A DNA stretch of 64,000 bases from the NCBI GenBank assembly GCA_940337035.1, contig CALNHX010002822.1, positions 62,001 through 126,000 of the forward strand. Direction: 5' to 3'. Below, one piece after another: positions 11,602 to 22,450 of the stretch (position 1 is the first letter of the stretch; each line of letters starts with the position of its first letter). The DNA comes from Agriotes lineatus (lineage: Eukaryota > Arthropoda > Insecta > Coleoptera > Elateridae). The translations under genes and the position numbers were made by a program. The notes under the pieces are model-generated. The model did no database searches, was not told the DNA's origin, and saw nothing but the letters and a program-made list of their open reading frames with translations.

Positions 11602-12012
11602 TTTTGCTTAATTTCAGATTTTAAAAACAGGGACTCAATAGTCTTCAATAAAGATCCCACCCCTTTATTAAATAGATCTGGTGTCTACCGTCTTGACTGT
11701 TAGTCATGCAACTGCCTTTACATTGGTTAGACTGGACGTACTTTCAGAAAAAGAATCAAAGAACATTCTGCTTGCATTAAAAACAACAACTTTAATATCG
11801 ACCAACCTAATAAATCAGCTTTTGCTAATCACATTTTGGAACATAGCCACAACTTTGATCCTAATAAAGATTATAAAATTTTACATATAGCTAACAAAGG
11901 TAGGTTGTTGAATTTACTCGAAATTTTTGAAATTATGTCTAACAATAATGAATGCAGACTCAATGAAGTCACAGATTTTGATACTAATTACATTTTCCTG
12001 AATATTAAATAA
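11602..12012 (+). pseudogene. Penelope-like element, C-terminal GIY-YIG endonuclease
   Basis: One frame from about 11602 to the TAA at 12010-12012 reads as the C-terminus of a Penelope-like retroelement protein. Its GIY-YIG nuclease motif appears as GVYRLDC followed by CLYIG, then TGRTFRKRIKEH and the His-rich tail HSHNFDPNKDYKILHIANKG and LLNLLEIFEI. Two in-frame TAG stops interrupt it, one just after RLDC and one directly after YIG (11728-11730). The reverse transcriptase domain expected upstream was not found, so the copy is 5'-truncated. Such elements are thought to use the endonuclease to nick target DNA for reverse transcription. Confidence 0.85.
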
Positions 12013-12444
12013 TTGTTTTGTCTTTGGCCATTTTGGTTTTAACTTTGTTCTTTTATTTTCTGACCCTCTCTGGTAGTTTCAGTGTCATTGAATTTAGGGA
12101 CTTTTGATCGGGTTTCAGTTACTTATGTACTGACTGAAAATTCCCATTCTAGTGCCTTCTCCTTCAGAGGATGGTTGCTATTTTACTAGCCGTTTTTTAA
12201 TTGTTAAATTTGATGTAATAACCAGTACAACGATCTTTATAACGTAGTTTACTGGCTATTGAATTAATTTTCTTCTCCAATTTGGTGTTCGTTGTGAATT
12301 TTTATTACTACCTCGCCTTCAGCGCTTAACCTCAATTTAACCTATAATTTGGAACACGTGGTTTTACCTGTTTTATAACCAGTAAGTTAATCTTTTTACA
12401 TTGTACACTATTGTTAAGCATATGCCTCTGTAGATGATAATTTT

Positions 12445-12485
12445 GGCCTGAAGATGAAGCCAGTTTGGCTTCGAAACATGTCGCC
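12445..12485 (+). ncRNA. Hammerhead-ribozyme-like fold in the Penelope-like 3' region
   Basis: Core word CTGAAGA at 12448-12454, then a perfect 7-bp stem GAAGCCA/TGGCTTC (12456-12462 with 12466-12472) with a 3-base loop, then GAAA at 12473-12476. Next is CATGTC, in which a very short stem III precedes the UC at which a hammerhead would cleave. GGC at 12445-12447 can pair with GCC at 12483-12485 as stem I. This is the layout of the minimal hammerhead ribozymes reported in Penelope-like elements, and it lies 430 bp downstream of the endonuclease stop. Stems I and III are very short, so activity is uncertain. Confidence 0.5.
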
Positions 12486-12597
12486 TTGTTAATAAATGTA
12501 CGTGTTGAAGACTACTGCGTTTTATTGCTTCTTATTAAGACACCTCCACTATCAGCATGATGGATCACCTCCCTGTGAATATACTTAGTACTTCCTG

Positions 12598-13075
12598 TAA
12601 TTTCCTTCTTTCATCTGCTGCTAAAATGATGTCATCTGCATAATTATATTAACCATTGGAGTTTCACCGGTCTCATTGCCTAGTTTCCAATGTTTGCAGT
12701 TCTAGCTCTCTTTTTGCTTTCCTTCATTATTTGATTCATAACTATTATAAATGATAGTGGACTTAAACTGTCCCTATGCATTATACCTTGCTCTAGACTA
12801 AAAGTTTCAGAAGTTTGTCTTTTTAATTGAACATGTGCCTTTATATTTTCAAACTCTCCTTTAACTGCTTTATACAGCCCTCTCATAATTTCCACTTTTA
12901 TAGAGTTTTTCGAATGGTATTTCTTGAGACTATGTCAAACACTGCAATTAAATCTAAGAATGCTATTTATCTACTACAGTTTTTATTAGGTACATGAGCA
13001 TGTCCTTGTTTGTTTCTTCTAAAAGCCGCTTGTTCTTTCTGAAGTTTGTCTTCTGTTTTATTTATTAATTTGTTT
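12598..13075 (-). pseudogene. RTE-like non-LTR reverse transcriptase fragment
   Basis: Reading the minus strand from about 13075 downwards gives RIMENKL, EQAAFRR, AFLDLIAVFDIVSRNTI (catalytic-block equivalent of AFLDxxKAFD), MRGLYKAVKGEFEN, LEQGIMHRDSLSPLSF (equivalent of xGxRQGxxxSPxLF) and NYADDIILAADERR (catalytic Asp pair). The order and spacing are those of fingers and palm of a non-LTR reverse transcriptase. Several stops and frame changes break it. It is a different and more decayed copy than the one at 8.0-9.4 kb. Confidence 0.75.
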
Positions 13076-14940
13076 TCCATTATTCTTGTGTATTTTTAAA
13101 GCCACAGATGAAAGTCATTCTGCTCTGTAATTATTGGAGTTTGTGGTTCTATCCTTTTTATATTAAATTGCTATTCTTCATGTAAAATTAATTGAGTTAT
13201 ATCATTGTTTATTTTGGAGTTATATTATGTAAATATAGAAGAATGCAAGTGGTCGAACTCATAAGATTTTGGGCTGGTACATACATTACACTGGACCTTT
13301 TTTCTCTAGAGTAGATATACTACACAATTTATTGAGCTCTTTACAGGTTTTTTTTCTGCTTCAAAATTAACTTCGTGGATTTTCTGTTTCAATAGCGTAC
13401 TTTCTAATTGGTTATTACTACAAAATTCTGTCATGCGGACACCATTCTTATTTGCAATTTCCAATTTCCAATTCCCTTATCTTCGATTTACTTATCTTCA
13501 GTGGGTTCATATAACTGAATGATTCCTACCATTCCCTCTATTTCAATTATTACATAGTTACATTAATCTGGAGCTGATACTTTCTGTGTGGTTTCTTTAG
13601 CTGTTATGCTTTCCATATTTTCTACCACCGCTATAAAGTCAAGCGTAACACCCATTTTATTGGTTAGCTGTTTAAACTATCCTTGCATATCTTCTTCTTT
13701 TTCTCTACTACCCTCCATACAACTACAAGTGTTTTTGTCTCGATTTTTAGCTTTTCAATTTTAATATCTTGCTAATTAACTTTTGCCTCAGGGACTTACA
13801 TTTTCGTCTCCCGCTTTTCTGTTCTTTCTTTCTGATTGTCTGTTGCTCGTTGTACATGTTGTTTTGTATATTTAGTTCAATTTCTTTTAATAAATATATA
13901 ACTGAAAATGCGCCGTCTATCAATAAATAAGAGAAAACAAAGTGTCAGGTAAAGTAAAAAGGATAAACAAAACTCTAAATGTTTTAGAACCTCTAATATT
14001 AAATTATTTACTTTTAAAAATTACATTAAAGCATACAGGAATTGTTTAAATGCGCACCCACTAACGCGCACAGTAACTATGTCTCAAAGGCACCTCTGTG
14101 TCATTGTAACTAAAAACTTTCCTGTTTTGCCCACTAAATTGGTAGCTTCAGACCCAACTAAATTTTTTACCTACTTTTCAGAACCAAAGCCCCTCAGAAT
14201 TTTCATTTTGGCCATGTTGTATTTCGGATAATAACGGTCTTGAGCTGAGCTGACTTTCTTTTATTGTGGAATTGTGAAGACATTGTACTGCTGTTACGAT
14301 GGAGAAATAATTGAAAGTATAGGAAAAATTAAGTTAAGACAGATGCACACATATGTGCTGATTTTATTATGGTTTTATATTATAAAAGCCTACAAAAGCC
14401 AAAAACTATTCTTTTTTACCTAATAGTACTGTAACATATAGTGACAAGTTTATAATTTCTAAAGTACAAGATAATAAGTTCGAAGCAGGAAATTATCGTA
14501 CACTTATTCGTTACTATTGCAAACTTACAAATTATGAGTCACCTCATGTAATACATCAGTAAAAAGTATGTATATTTAAGTTGTTCTGTATGCCTTTATA
14601 GCGTATTCCCCCATTCCTATTTCTATAGTATTAAAAATATATTTTTCAGACCCACCCTACCCTTTTAAATTCGACTCGTGGAAATCACTGATAGCATCCG
14701 CTAACGCAATTTTTATCCATGATGCCTCGCAAGCAGCCCAGCGTGACGCTCGTTATGAAATCAGTCTAACAAGATTTGATCTAATGTTGCAATAAAAACC
14801 GAGAACCTAGTCTGTGAGCAGCTGGTGAACAACTTAACTGAACCATCATTTGCACACAATGTTTAACTTTTACACAGGTTTAGCTCTTCGGGTATGTTGC
14901 ATAAAGGCCTAGTATGGAAGTAGCAGCGAGATGAAGGCGA
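13076..14940. other. No supported gene; possible decayed retroelement leader
   Basis: Between about 13650 and 13900 the minus strand is rich in Lys, Glu and Gln codons, like the coiled-coil first frame of a retroelement. This is upstream of the reverse transcriptase fragment on the same strand, but the reading is broken. The remainder up to the end of the Na+/K+-ATPase gene is AT-rich. The last few hundred bases should contain that gene's 3' untranslated region and polyadenylation site; I could not fix the site. Confidence 0.35.
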
Positions 14941-14945
14941 TTTGT

Positions 14946-17900
14946 TTAGTAGTCTACCAGAAGCTCGAAGTGCACGGACCCGCGCCTGTCCTGCCGGTCA
15001 TGGACGATGTTTCTGGCCCATGCCTTGCATTCGATGTTGATTAAAACTCCGCCTGGAACACATAATTCTGAGCACATACTTTGAAAGATTGCTTGGGAAT
15101 CGCTTACGTGCTGGTTTTGAAAAATGAACAGCAACTAATGGACTAAGGTATTCATTTACGTTTATGAATGGAAAATAGTGGCCATCGAACCCAAACTTGG
15201 GGTAGAAGTTTATGGGCCCGATGTTCTCCACGTCAGTTGGATTTTCTCCCTCACAGCTTACCCACACAACCTTAAGCTAAAACAGATATTATGTACAACT
15301 GCCAGAAGTGATTTGTGTAGATGAACTTACATTATTTGCATTGGAACCGTGATCTCTTTCAGTCCGCCTAATAAATTCCTTTAGGTAGTTGGGCATGTTA
15401 GCAGGCATCGTTGAAGTGTTGTAGTAATCTGGTATCCACCCGAAGATCTGAAAATAGATATAGTAAAGCACAAAACAGCCTAAACAGAAAGTTGTTGTGA
15501 AACACTAAATTTTAAATGTGTTAAATATTCCTCCAGAGTTTCTTCTTATTTTTCAAGAAAGGGGACATTTTCTTCTACAGAGGCTGAAGCTCAATTCTCC
15601 ACATTCTAACAATTTATTATTATTACCTACTATTATTTAATTTTCTGTTGCTTTTAATCTACAAGGTGTGCTTTCCCATTGTGCCCTTGTCGAAAAATTG
15701 ATAGAATTCTGCCATCAAAATTTGTTAAAGGAGATGAACGGATATTTCCAATATAAAGACACAGAGTTTCACACGGACCACCAATACTTGTCTCATAAGA
15801 ATGATAATTGATTATGTTACAATAAAATAGTAATCCAAGATACTGATATAGGTATCAGTGCCACCATCTTTTGTCATCTAAAGTATATTTCCCATTTAAG
15901 AGTAAGCATAATACTAATCTACCACCAGCAATTGAGATATCCTATCCTGCTCATCTTAAATACAATATTGAAGAGAATTTTATACAATTTGAGGGTAGCT
16001 AACTAGTTGCGATACTGTTAGGATAATTTAAAAAGCCTTTGCACTTAAGAAAAGAGTTGGGCTAAGTATTTTTCATTCCGTTCAACCTGTCGTACCACTG
16101 GCGTGAGTGGAGCTAGTTATTTTCTTTTTGGGGATATGAAGGATGAGCGATTGGACGTATCGTTTGTGGCTGCTGAGGCTTACGTATTTTCCATATCGTC
16201 ATGATACAGCAGGCAGAAATAACATTACGGTTGTAAAGTCACTTCAGTTGTTTCGGATAATTAAAACTTCTGCATCGTTTAATCTCTTGCGGTTTCGCTT
16301 GGGTTATTTGAATTGCTGATGGACTCCAAAAATCGATCTGTATTGGACCAGTATTACGCATCGCTTCGAATATTTTCCTTAGCTTTGGCTGATTCTTAAC
16401 GCTATCTGATTTCCAACATTTGACCAATCTTTTCGAGCAGCCGAGTGTCCCAGATTTGCTGTCAAACTCCGTGGATCATTGTACCAACCATCCACTTTAC
16501 CTTCTACCTAGTATTTCAAACATTGCCACTGATTGCCTTGTCTTCAAAATTTGGTACCGTTAAATTACTGCATTAAGCTATAATCATCTATTTAATTTCT
16601 GAATGTGCCTACATCATCCTTCATTTTGGATACAATATTTGCGGCGCTTTTGTTTGTGAATGTGATTTCTATAGTTTATATATGTGTTTTCACAAGTGTT
16701 AGTCTAACTGGCACAAGTTTCGAGTCGTACTCCGTCAGGGAAGTTAAACGCTGGTTGGACACGCTACTGTGTATATACTACGTGAAGTCACTCCACAGGG
16801 ACTTTCCCGTAACCTTAGAGATTTACTGGCCAGCCCAAGGATACCACTGAGATATGTTGCTTGAATTATCGTGTATTCAATTTACATCTTATGCATTTTT
16901 TTTTGTAAAGCGAATGTGCAGTCGCGCTTCAAGGTGAAATAAGCACCAAGCAGATTTAAGGTAAGTTAGTTTAGCAAATAATACGCCAAATTGACACGTC
17001 TCGGGTCGACTTCTTCTGAGATTGAAACGTCGCAAACATTTTCAGGCCAGGGCAGACCATTCCCTGACGACTAATAAATAGTAATTAATTGCATGTCACG
17101 TCTCTACTGCTACCTAAGCTTTTAAAGTAATACCCAGCAAATGTCCCACTGAAACAAGCCGTGCGTATCTTTTATTCTATTACAAGTCGTAAACGCCTTT
17201 TTAAGTGTAACAATATGTAGAAGTGCTTCTCCAAATAATATGTATGCAAATGTTAAATTCTACGTACCCGAAGCAACCGAAGGAAGCTCTTTATTCCAAA
17301 AACAGGAACTATTGTAAAAAAAAGTTGCCTCAGTAGTGAATGCCGGAAATGAAAACATCGCCGCAGAAATAAGTTTTATAAAAGGCGGATAATGACAAAT
17401 AAAGATGAGGATACAACAGCATACTGCGGATGTCAAAATTGTCCTAAAGTTAATAGATGTATAAGAAATACGGGGATAAACAATGCTTAGAAAATTCTGG
17501 TAGACAGAGAATAAACGTAAAAGAAAAAAAAAACAACTTGTGCGGTATATCCCTTTACAAGGTAATGCCTGAAGACATATAGCAAAAACGAGTATGGATG
17601 TGGGTATCTCCTACACGACGAAGACTTGGTAGGGTTGCGATGTTATGGAGCCAAAACATCGTAGAAGCAAAGCAAAACTAAAGGTCTTCAAGATGCTGAC
17701 TGGTATGACAGGAGTGCGAGAGGGTTAGGTAGGGAGTGGCAAAGTTAGTCGTACAAGCTCGCAATATTATTAGATCAATCAAGTGTGAGAATACAATGGC
17801 TAGTTTCATTCCGATCCTCAAAAACAATATACGTAACTGAATACAAACGTCCGGTGTAGAGCACCGTATTAGCATGAGCAGTAATTTTGAACTTTTATGG

Positions 17901-19632
17901 TCTGATGTGTTCGAAGAGTCACTAAAACATATTTGTTCATATGCTATTTTTCATTGGAACACACCTACTATAGCTTCTTCTTTTGGGATATAGTTACATT
18001 GCGCAGTTTTAAATTTTCCGTGCCGTTATGCTCGTCTTGACCGTTCTATCGTGGCAGGCGCTCATACGTTCCGCCTGTGGTCGTTATACAATTTTCGTGC
18101 ATTTTCTCTACCGATATATGAATGCGTTAAGATGTCTCTCTTCAGCCCTCATTCGACCTATGGGGCAATTCCTTTGGTCTTTGGTTTTAGCTATGTCGTT
18201 CTAACAGCTGTTCTGTTTCCTCTCCGTAGCTATTGTGGAGTTTTGTAAGCTCACTTTTCGGGGCCACTTGTCGTTTTTAGCGCTCGCCTGGATCTGAGGA
18301 TCGGCGCGTGTTCCGATTCACTGCCGTGGAAGGCCCCTCATCCGTATGCATTTTGCATCAAATCATTGTTGGTACCTTGCGAGTGAGGTTCCCAAAGATT
18401 CGAAGACCTCGTTGTGAAAGGTGCCGTTTATATGTAACTATTACAATATTGTCGTGCTAAGTGTTACCATTCTCAACTGTGATTGATCAAGTGTTGCTTG
18501 CTTATAGAAACTTTAAGCCTTGCTGTTACTTCTTACGTTTAATGGATTGTTGGGCCGAGCCCCACTGAGATTCTTTAAATCCCCTCGGTTTTTGCTGACT
18601 TACGTAAGCTTTTAAATTTTGCAAAATGGTGGTTTTCTGTTTTGCTGGTGAATAGTAATGTTAATTCAGATATAGTATCTCTTTATCGGTTGCACCATAT
18701 GAATTTAATATTTGCATAGCTTTAATATTACATTGTTGACCGTTGTATATCTTATTATTGAGATATGTTTTAGTTCAGTAACTGCAAACTTATTTTGTAT
18801 CTGTCCGTTTTGTAAGTTTATTGCAGATTAATGTGATTTTGACTATGCTTTCAGTTTGTGAGTTCTCATTTCTATCTGGGCATATTTGTTGTAGTAAAGA
18901 CTCATTGACACCCCTTTTTAATGTTTATCGAACTTAAGATTTTATAAAAAAACCCATGCCGTCTCCACAGTAGCTGGTCGGCCCTCAAATGTGCCTATGT
19001 AGTCGCGATAGTTTGGTATTTTATTTGGAAAATTTTCGTATCAACTTCCACACAATAGATCTCAAAAGAGCAACAAACCTTGTTAAGTTTAAGAAAAATA
19101 CACGGGCCTCCATAGGTCGAGTTGTAGTTGTATCCAGCGGAAGCGATGCAAGGGAACCAGAAGTCCACCTTCACTTCACAGACTTGGTTGGATCCAGGCT
19201 TTGGGGGCTCGCCGGGCGAGCAAGTGACGATGAGACCTTCAGGGTTACGTGGCTTGAGGTAAGCTGAAGCAAGAGACCAATGTAGTGACCATACATAGAC
19301 ACAAAAAGACATTTACGTTTCAAGAACTGGTCCAGCTGGTCTCTCCAGTTGAAGGTGTCATTCGCGTCGCTAGCTTTGTACCAAACTAATGTGCTTTCTA
19401 CGTTGCTCTCTGAAGGCATCGGCCGGAAACAGAGACCTGCAAATTTGAAAAAGAGTTTGCTGCATAGACAAGGTCCAGGTTTTGAGCTTACCAGGATTGC
19501 TTCCAATGAGCGATCTGTCTAATTGCAATTTTGGCTTTTTATCATCTAACGTTTGGTAGAATATCGTTAACATGGCGGCAAAAAACCCAACTAAAAATGC
19601 ATAGAAAAGTAGGTAGAAAAGTATAATCTTTC
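14946..19632 (-). CDS. nrv: Na+/K+-transporting ATPase subunit beta (nervana-type), exons 2-7
   Basis: Six coding exons on the minus strand: 19632-19492, 19436-19317, 19263-19079, 15447-15331, 15276-15108 and 15052-14946, stop TAA at 14948-14946. All introns have GT-AG ends and the phases agree (839 bp, 279 codons plus stop, with one base supplied by the missing first exon). The product is the type II membrane glycoprotein that chaperones and modulates the Na+/K+ pump alpha subunit at the plasma membrane. Exon 2 carries the single membrane span (IILFYLLFYAFLVGFFAAML). The ectodomain shows LCFRPMP, NVESTLVWYKA, LKPRNPEG, CIFLKLNK, GWIPDYYN, ANMPNYLKEFI, WVSCEGENPTDVENIGPINF, YFPFINVNEYLSPLVAVHF (tyrosine replaced by histidine at its first position) and INIECKAWARNI, with paired cysteines. 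The usual family length of about 310-325 residues implies a missing cytoplasmic exon of about 40 codons ending in Gly phase 1, which I could not find upstream. Confidence 0.93.
15448..19078. other. Large intron of the Na+/K+-ATPase beta gene
   Basis: This 3.6-kb intron separates the two exon clusters of the beta subunit gene; all others seen are about 55 bp. Neither strand contains a recognisable gene. Plus-strand frames at 16605-16850 and 18051-18248 have no similarity I know. The stretch at about 18260-18440 is GC-richer than its surroundings, without a recognised function. Confidence 0.6.
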
Positions 19633-20159
19633 CTGAAACAAAAAACCATATTAAAGAACTTCTACTTGTAGTTTATACATGTTTTGATTTTAGAAACTGT
19701 AGTGGATCGAGGAACGGTTAAATAGGAAAAAAATCAGTTTTATCACCTTGAATCAATACTAGATACTTTCTATAAAAAAGACATCGAGAGACATAAAATT
19801 GTAGAAAGATCACCATACGACTAGTCTGTATATTGTGTGGTCGAAGAAATTAAATATCCATTTTTGGATCTTGGCAACTTATATGTTTTCGTTCACACTT
19901 GGTTAAATCTTGCATAATAATAATTTGCATAGTTTTATTGTGTTTATCGAATTATGAGAGAAATTGAAGTAAATAATCAACTTAAAAATAGCAACTGTTG
20001 TTCATTAAGGTGCTCCTACATCCTTATCAAACTAAACTCAAGAAATATACATTCTACTATTAATTGCTATCCAAAAAGAGGATTCGCCTAACAGCTGCAT
20101 TTTAGAGCAGCGAAACGGCCATTAGTCCGAAGTTATTCCTTTTCGACGTGAAGCAATGA
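19633..20159. other. Upstream intron of the Na+/K+-ATPase beta gene, start exon not seen
   Basis: Exon 2 begins directly after a clean acceptor (GTTTCAG read on the minus strand, at 19633-19639), so this is intron sequence. I searched by eye for a minus-strand exon ending in a Trp-Gly codon next to a GT donor across the region to about 25 kb and found none. No other gene is visible here. Confidence 0.45.
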
Positions 20160-20577
20160 TTGAATCTATTCAAAGTTCATCCTGATGGGACAGCACATGC
20201 AGGCTCACTAATTACCAAATCAAAGCTGAAACATTGCGAATTAGAATCATACACCACCGATAAAATTCAAAGTACTATCTTACAACTGGATACTCTCTCG
20301 CGTCCAATCGTAATTGTGCAATATACAGTCCACCAAAACACACAGTCTCCGCTGAAGAATACGAACATTTCTTGACGAAACTCGGTGCACATTATTTAGT
20401 AGCTGGTAACTGAAACACAAAAACTACTGTTTGGGGGTCAAGATTGACTTCACCTAAAGGCCCAAATTTGATGCATACGATACAACAACATAACCTTCGT
20501 TATCTATCAACCGGCGAGCCTGGATACTGGCCCACGGATCTAAATAAAATCCCGGATCTTTTAAATTTCGCGATCAC
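20160..20577 (+). pseudogene. Jockey-type non-LTR element, apurinic endonuclease fragment
   Basis: The plus strand, over three frames, reads part of the APE-type endonuclease of a Jockey-clade retrotransposon: HPDGTAHAGSLIT, SYTTDKIQST, TLSRPI, then after a frame change HTVSAEEYEHFLTKLG, HYLVAGN (equivalent of the GDxNAKH catalytic block, damaged by a stop), WGSRLTSPKGPNLM and YWPTDLNKIPDLLNFAI. It stops abruptly at about 20577, where the microsatellite tail of an opposite-strand element begins, which suggests it was cut or replaced by that insertion. Confidence 0.8.
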
Positions 20578-20578
20578 C

Positions 20579-22010
20579 ATCATCATCATCATTTCCAGCA
20601 TTTAAACATTCCATCTCTGGACACATGCCTCCCCCACATATTTATTACTTCTATATTGCTAGTAGGGTCTGGGAACGGGCAAAAACATTACGGCGCCGAC
20701 ATAGTCTCACACTAAGTACTACTCGTCTCGTGCGCATGCCTGAGAATTCGAACTCCGCCTTTAGTAGCGAATTTTAAACTTGACCACTTCTCCAGCGCGC
20801 GGACGACGCTTGCGCACAGCTCACAGAGTACGTAAAGTAGTTGGTTGTGTGTCTCACTTACTCTGTGACCTCTCCACTTATAGGCGCTAGCAATATAGAA
20901 CTAATAAATAAATGGCCTCCCCCAAGCTGTCACCATGCTGTTCGATCAGAGGTAGTTCGCATCCAATGTGATCTTGCTACGCTGCTGATGTCGTCTCGCC
21001 ATCTAGTTCTCGGACGGCCACGGTCCCTTCTTCCTGTTTTTGGCCTCCACTCGGTCACTTTCCTACTCCATCTGTTGTCTTGTCTTCTCTAACTCCCGCC
21101 CACTGCCATTTTAGACTTGCTATGGGCTGCGCTACTTCTTCGACTCTTGTCATATTCCTTATACAGTCGTTTGGTTTCTTGTCTGGTAGTCGTATACTCA
21201 GCACCGATCGTTCCATTGCCCTCTGCGTTACTTTGATCTTTCTTATACTGGTTTCTGTGAGCGACCAAGTCTCTGAAGCATAAGTTAGGGTTGGGAGAAC
21301 ACACTGGTTATACACCTTAGATTTTAAGTGCTGAGCATACGTTGATGTTTTGAACACATTCCTCAGTCTTCCATATGCCACCCATGCTAATTTTATCCTT
21401 CTTTCAACTTCTGCTGCTTGGGGATCACTTGCAAATGTCAGTTTTTGTTCTAGATAGATATATTGTAGATATATGTCGATCGGTGTTACATGTTCTTTAT
21501 TTGACATAATGTTTGTTTGGTCGGTATCTTCTTGTCTAATTCTACGTCTTACCGGAACTGGATTTGTTTTTTCAAAGATCTGGACAGTGAGGGTTGCATT
21601 TTTGTATATATTTTGGATTAGTTGTATGTTGTATCTATAATCAATTCTTCATTTTTTGAGTGAATTGATTATTGCCCAGTGTTCCACAGTGTCGAAAGCC
21701 TTTTCAAAGTCGGCAAAAGCTAAACATAGGGACTGATTATATTCATGGGCCTTTTCCACCACTTGTTGTATTGTGTGAATGTAACCCTGTCGAAATGCCG
21801 CTAGCTCGAGGGTTTGAAAAGCATCCAGATGGTTTTGAATTCGGTTTGTTATAAGCTTCGTTAAAAGTTTATATATTTGTGACAACAACGAGATCGGCCT
21901 GCAATTCCTCAAATTTCTTTTGTCCACTTTTTTATATATTAACACTACATTGGAATTTTTTGATGTTTCGGGTGTATGTCCTGTATCCAGCCAAAGGTTA
22001 AACATAGTTT
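20579..22010 (-). pseudogene. RTE-like non-LTR element with internal deletion
   Basis: Minus strand, 5' to 3' from about 22010. The first frame (22005-21649) has SNVVLIYKKVDKRNLRNCRP, AAFRQGYIHTIQQV and LAFADFEKAFDTVEHWAI. The second (21507-21055) has the C-terminal blocks YIYLEQKLTFASD, VLPTLTYASETWSLTE and LKWQWAGVREDKT. The palm segment with the YADD/FADD catalytic pair is missing between them. After the frame come a tail of about 400 bp and a short microsatellite (CATCATCAT on the plus strand, 20578-20597), the usual 3' end of such elements. It is inactive. Confidence 0.75.
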
Positions 22011-22149
22011 CAAATGATATAGGAGGGGTGACCCTCCCATTTGTTCTATTACTACACAGGTCCCTCGGCTTTATTACTTTTAATCTGTTTAACGGTTAGT
22101 TTGATTTCGTATGTACTTATTGCTGGTATGTCCTCAGTGTAGTGTCTTG

Positions 22150-22450
22150 TCAAGACCAAGAACCGGAAGAAGAGATCGTGGCCGTCCGAGAACTAGATGG
22201 CGAGACGACATCAGCAGCGTAGTAAGATCACATTGAATGCAAACTACCTCTGATCGAACAGCATGTCACCTTGGGGAGGTCATATATTTATTACTTCTAT
22301 ATTGCTAGCCCCTATAAGTGGAGATCACAACGTAAGTGAGACAGACAACCAATTCTTTTACGTACTCTGTGAGCTGTGCAGGAGCCGAGTAGCACTTAGT
22401 GTGAGACTATGTCGGCGCAGTAATGTTTTCGCCCGTTCCCAACAATGTAA
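22150..22450 (+). mobile_element. Inverted second copy of the RTE-like 3' tail
   Basis: The sequence from GATCGTGGCCGTCCGAGAAC to the segment around GACTATGTCGGCGC is the reverse complement, with scattered changes, of about 20670-21030, the tail of the element just described. It encodes the same degraded RGRPRTRWRDDISS tail block in plus orientation. The two copies face each other about 1.1 kb apart and the reverse transcriptase remnant lies between them. Confidence 0.75.

Noticed and set aside
11451..11660. 69-codon minus-strand frame next to the Penelope-like remnant
   Set aside because: It lacks similarity and overlaps, antisense, the start of the GIY-YIG reading.
18995..19506. Two minus-strand frames of 105 and 111 codons taken as separate genes
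   Set aside because: They read through short introns of the Na+/K+-ATPase beta gene; splicing at the GT-AG borders gives the family sequence.
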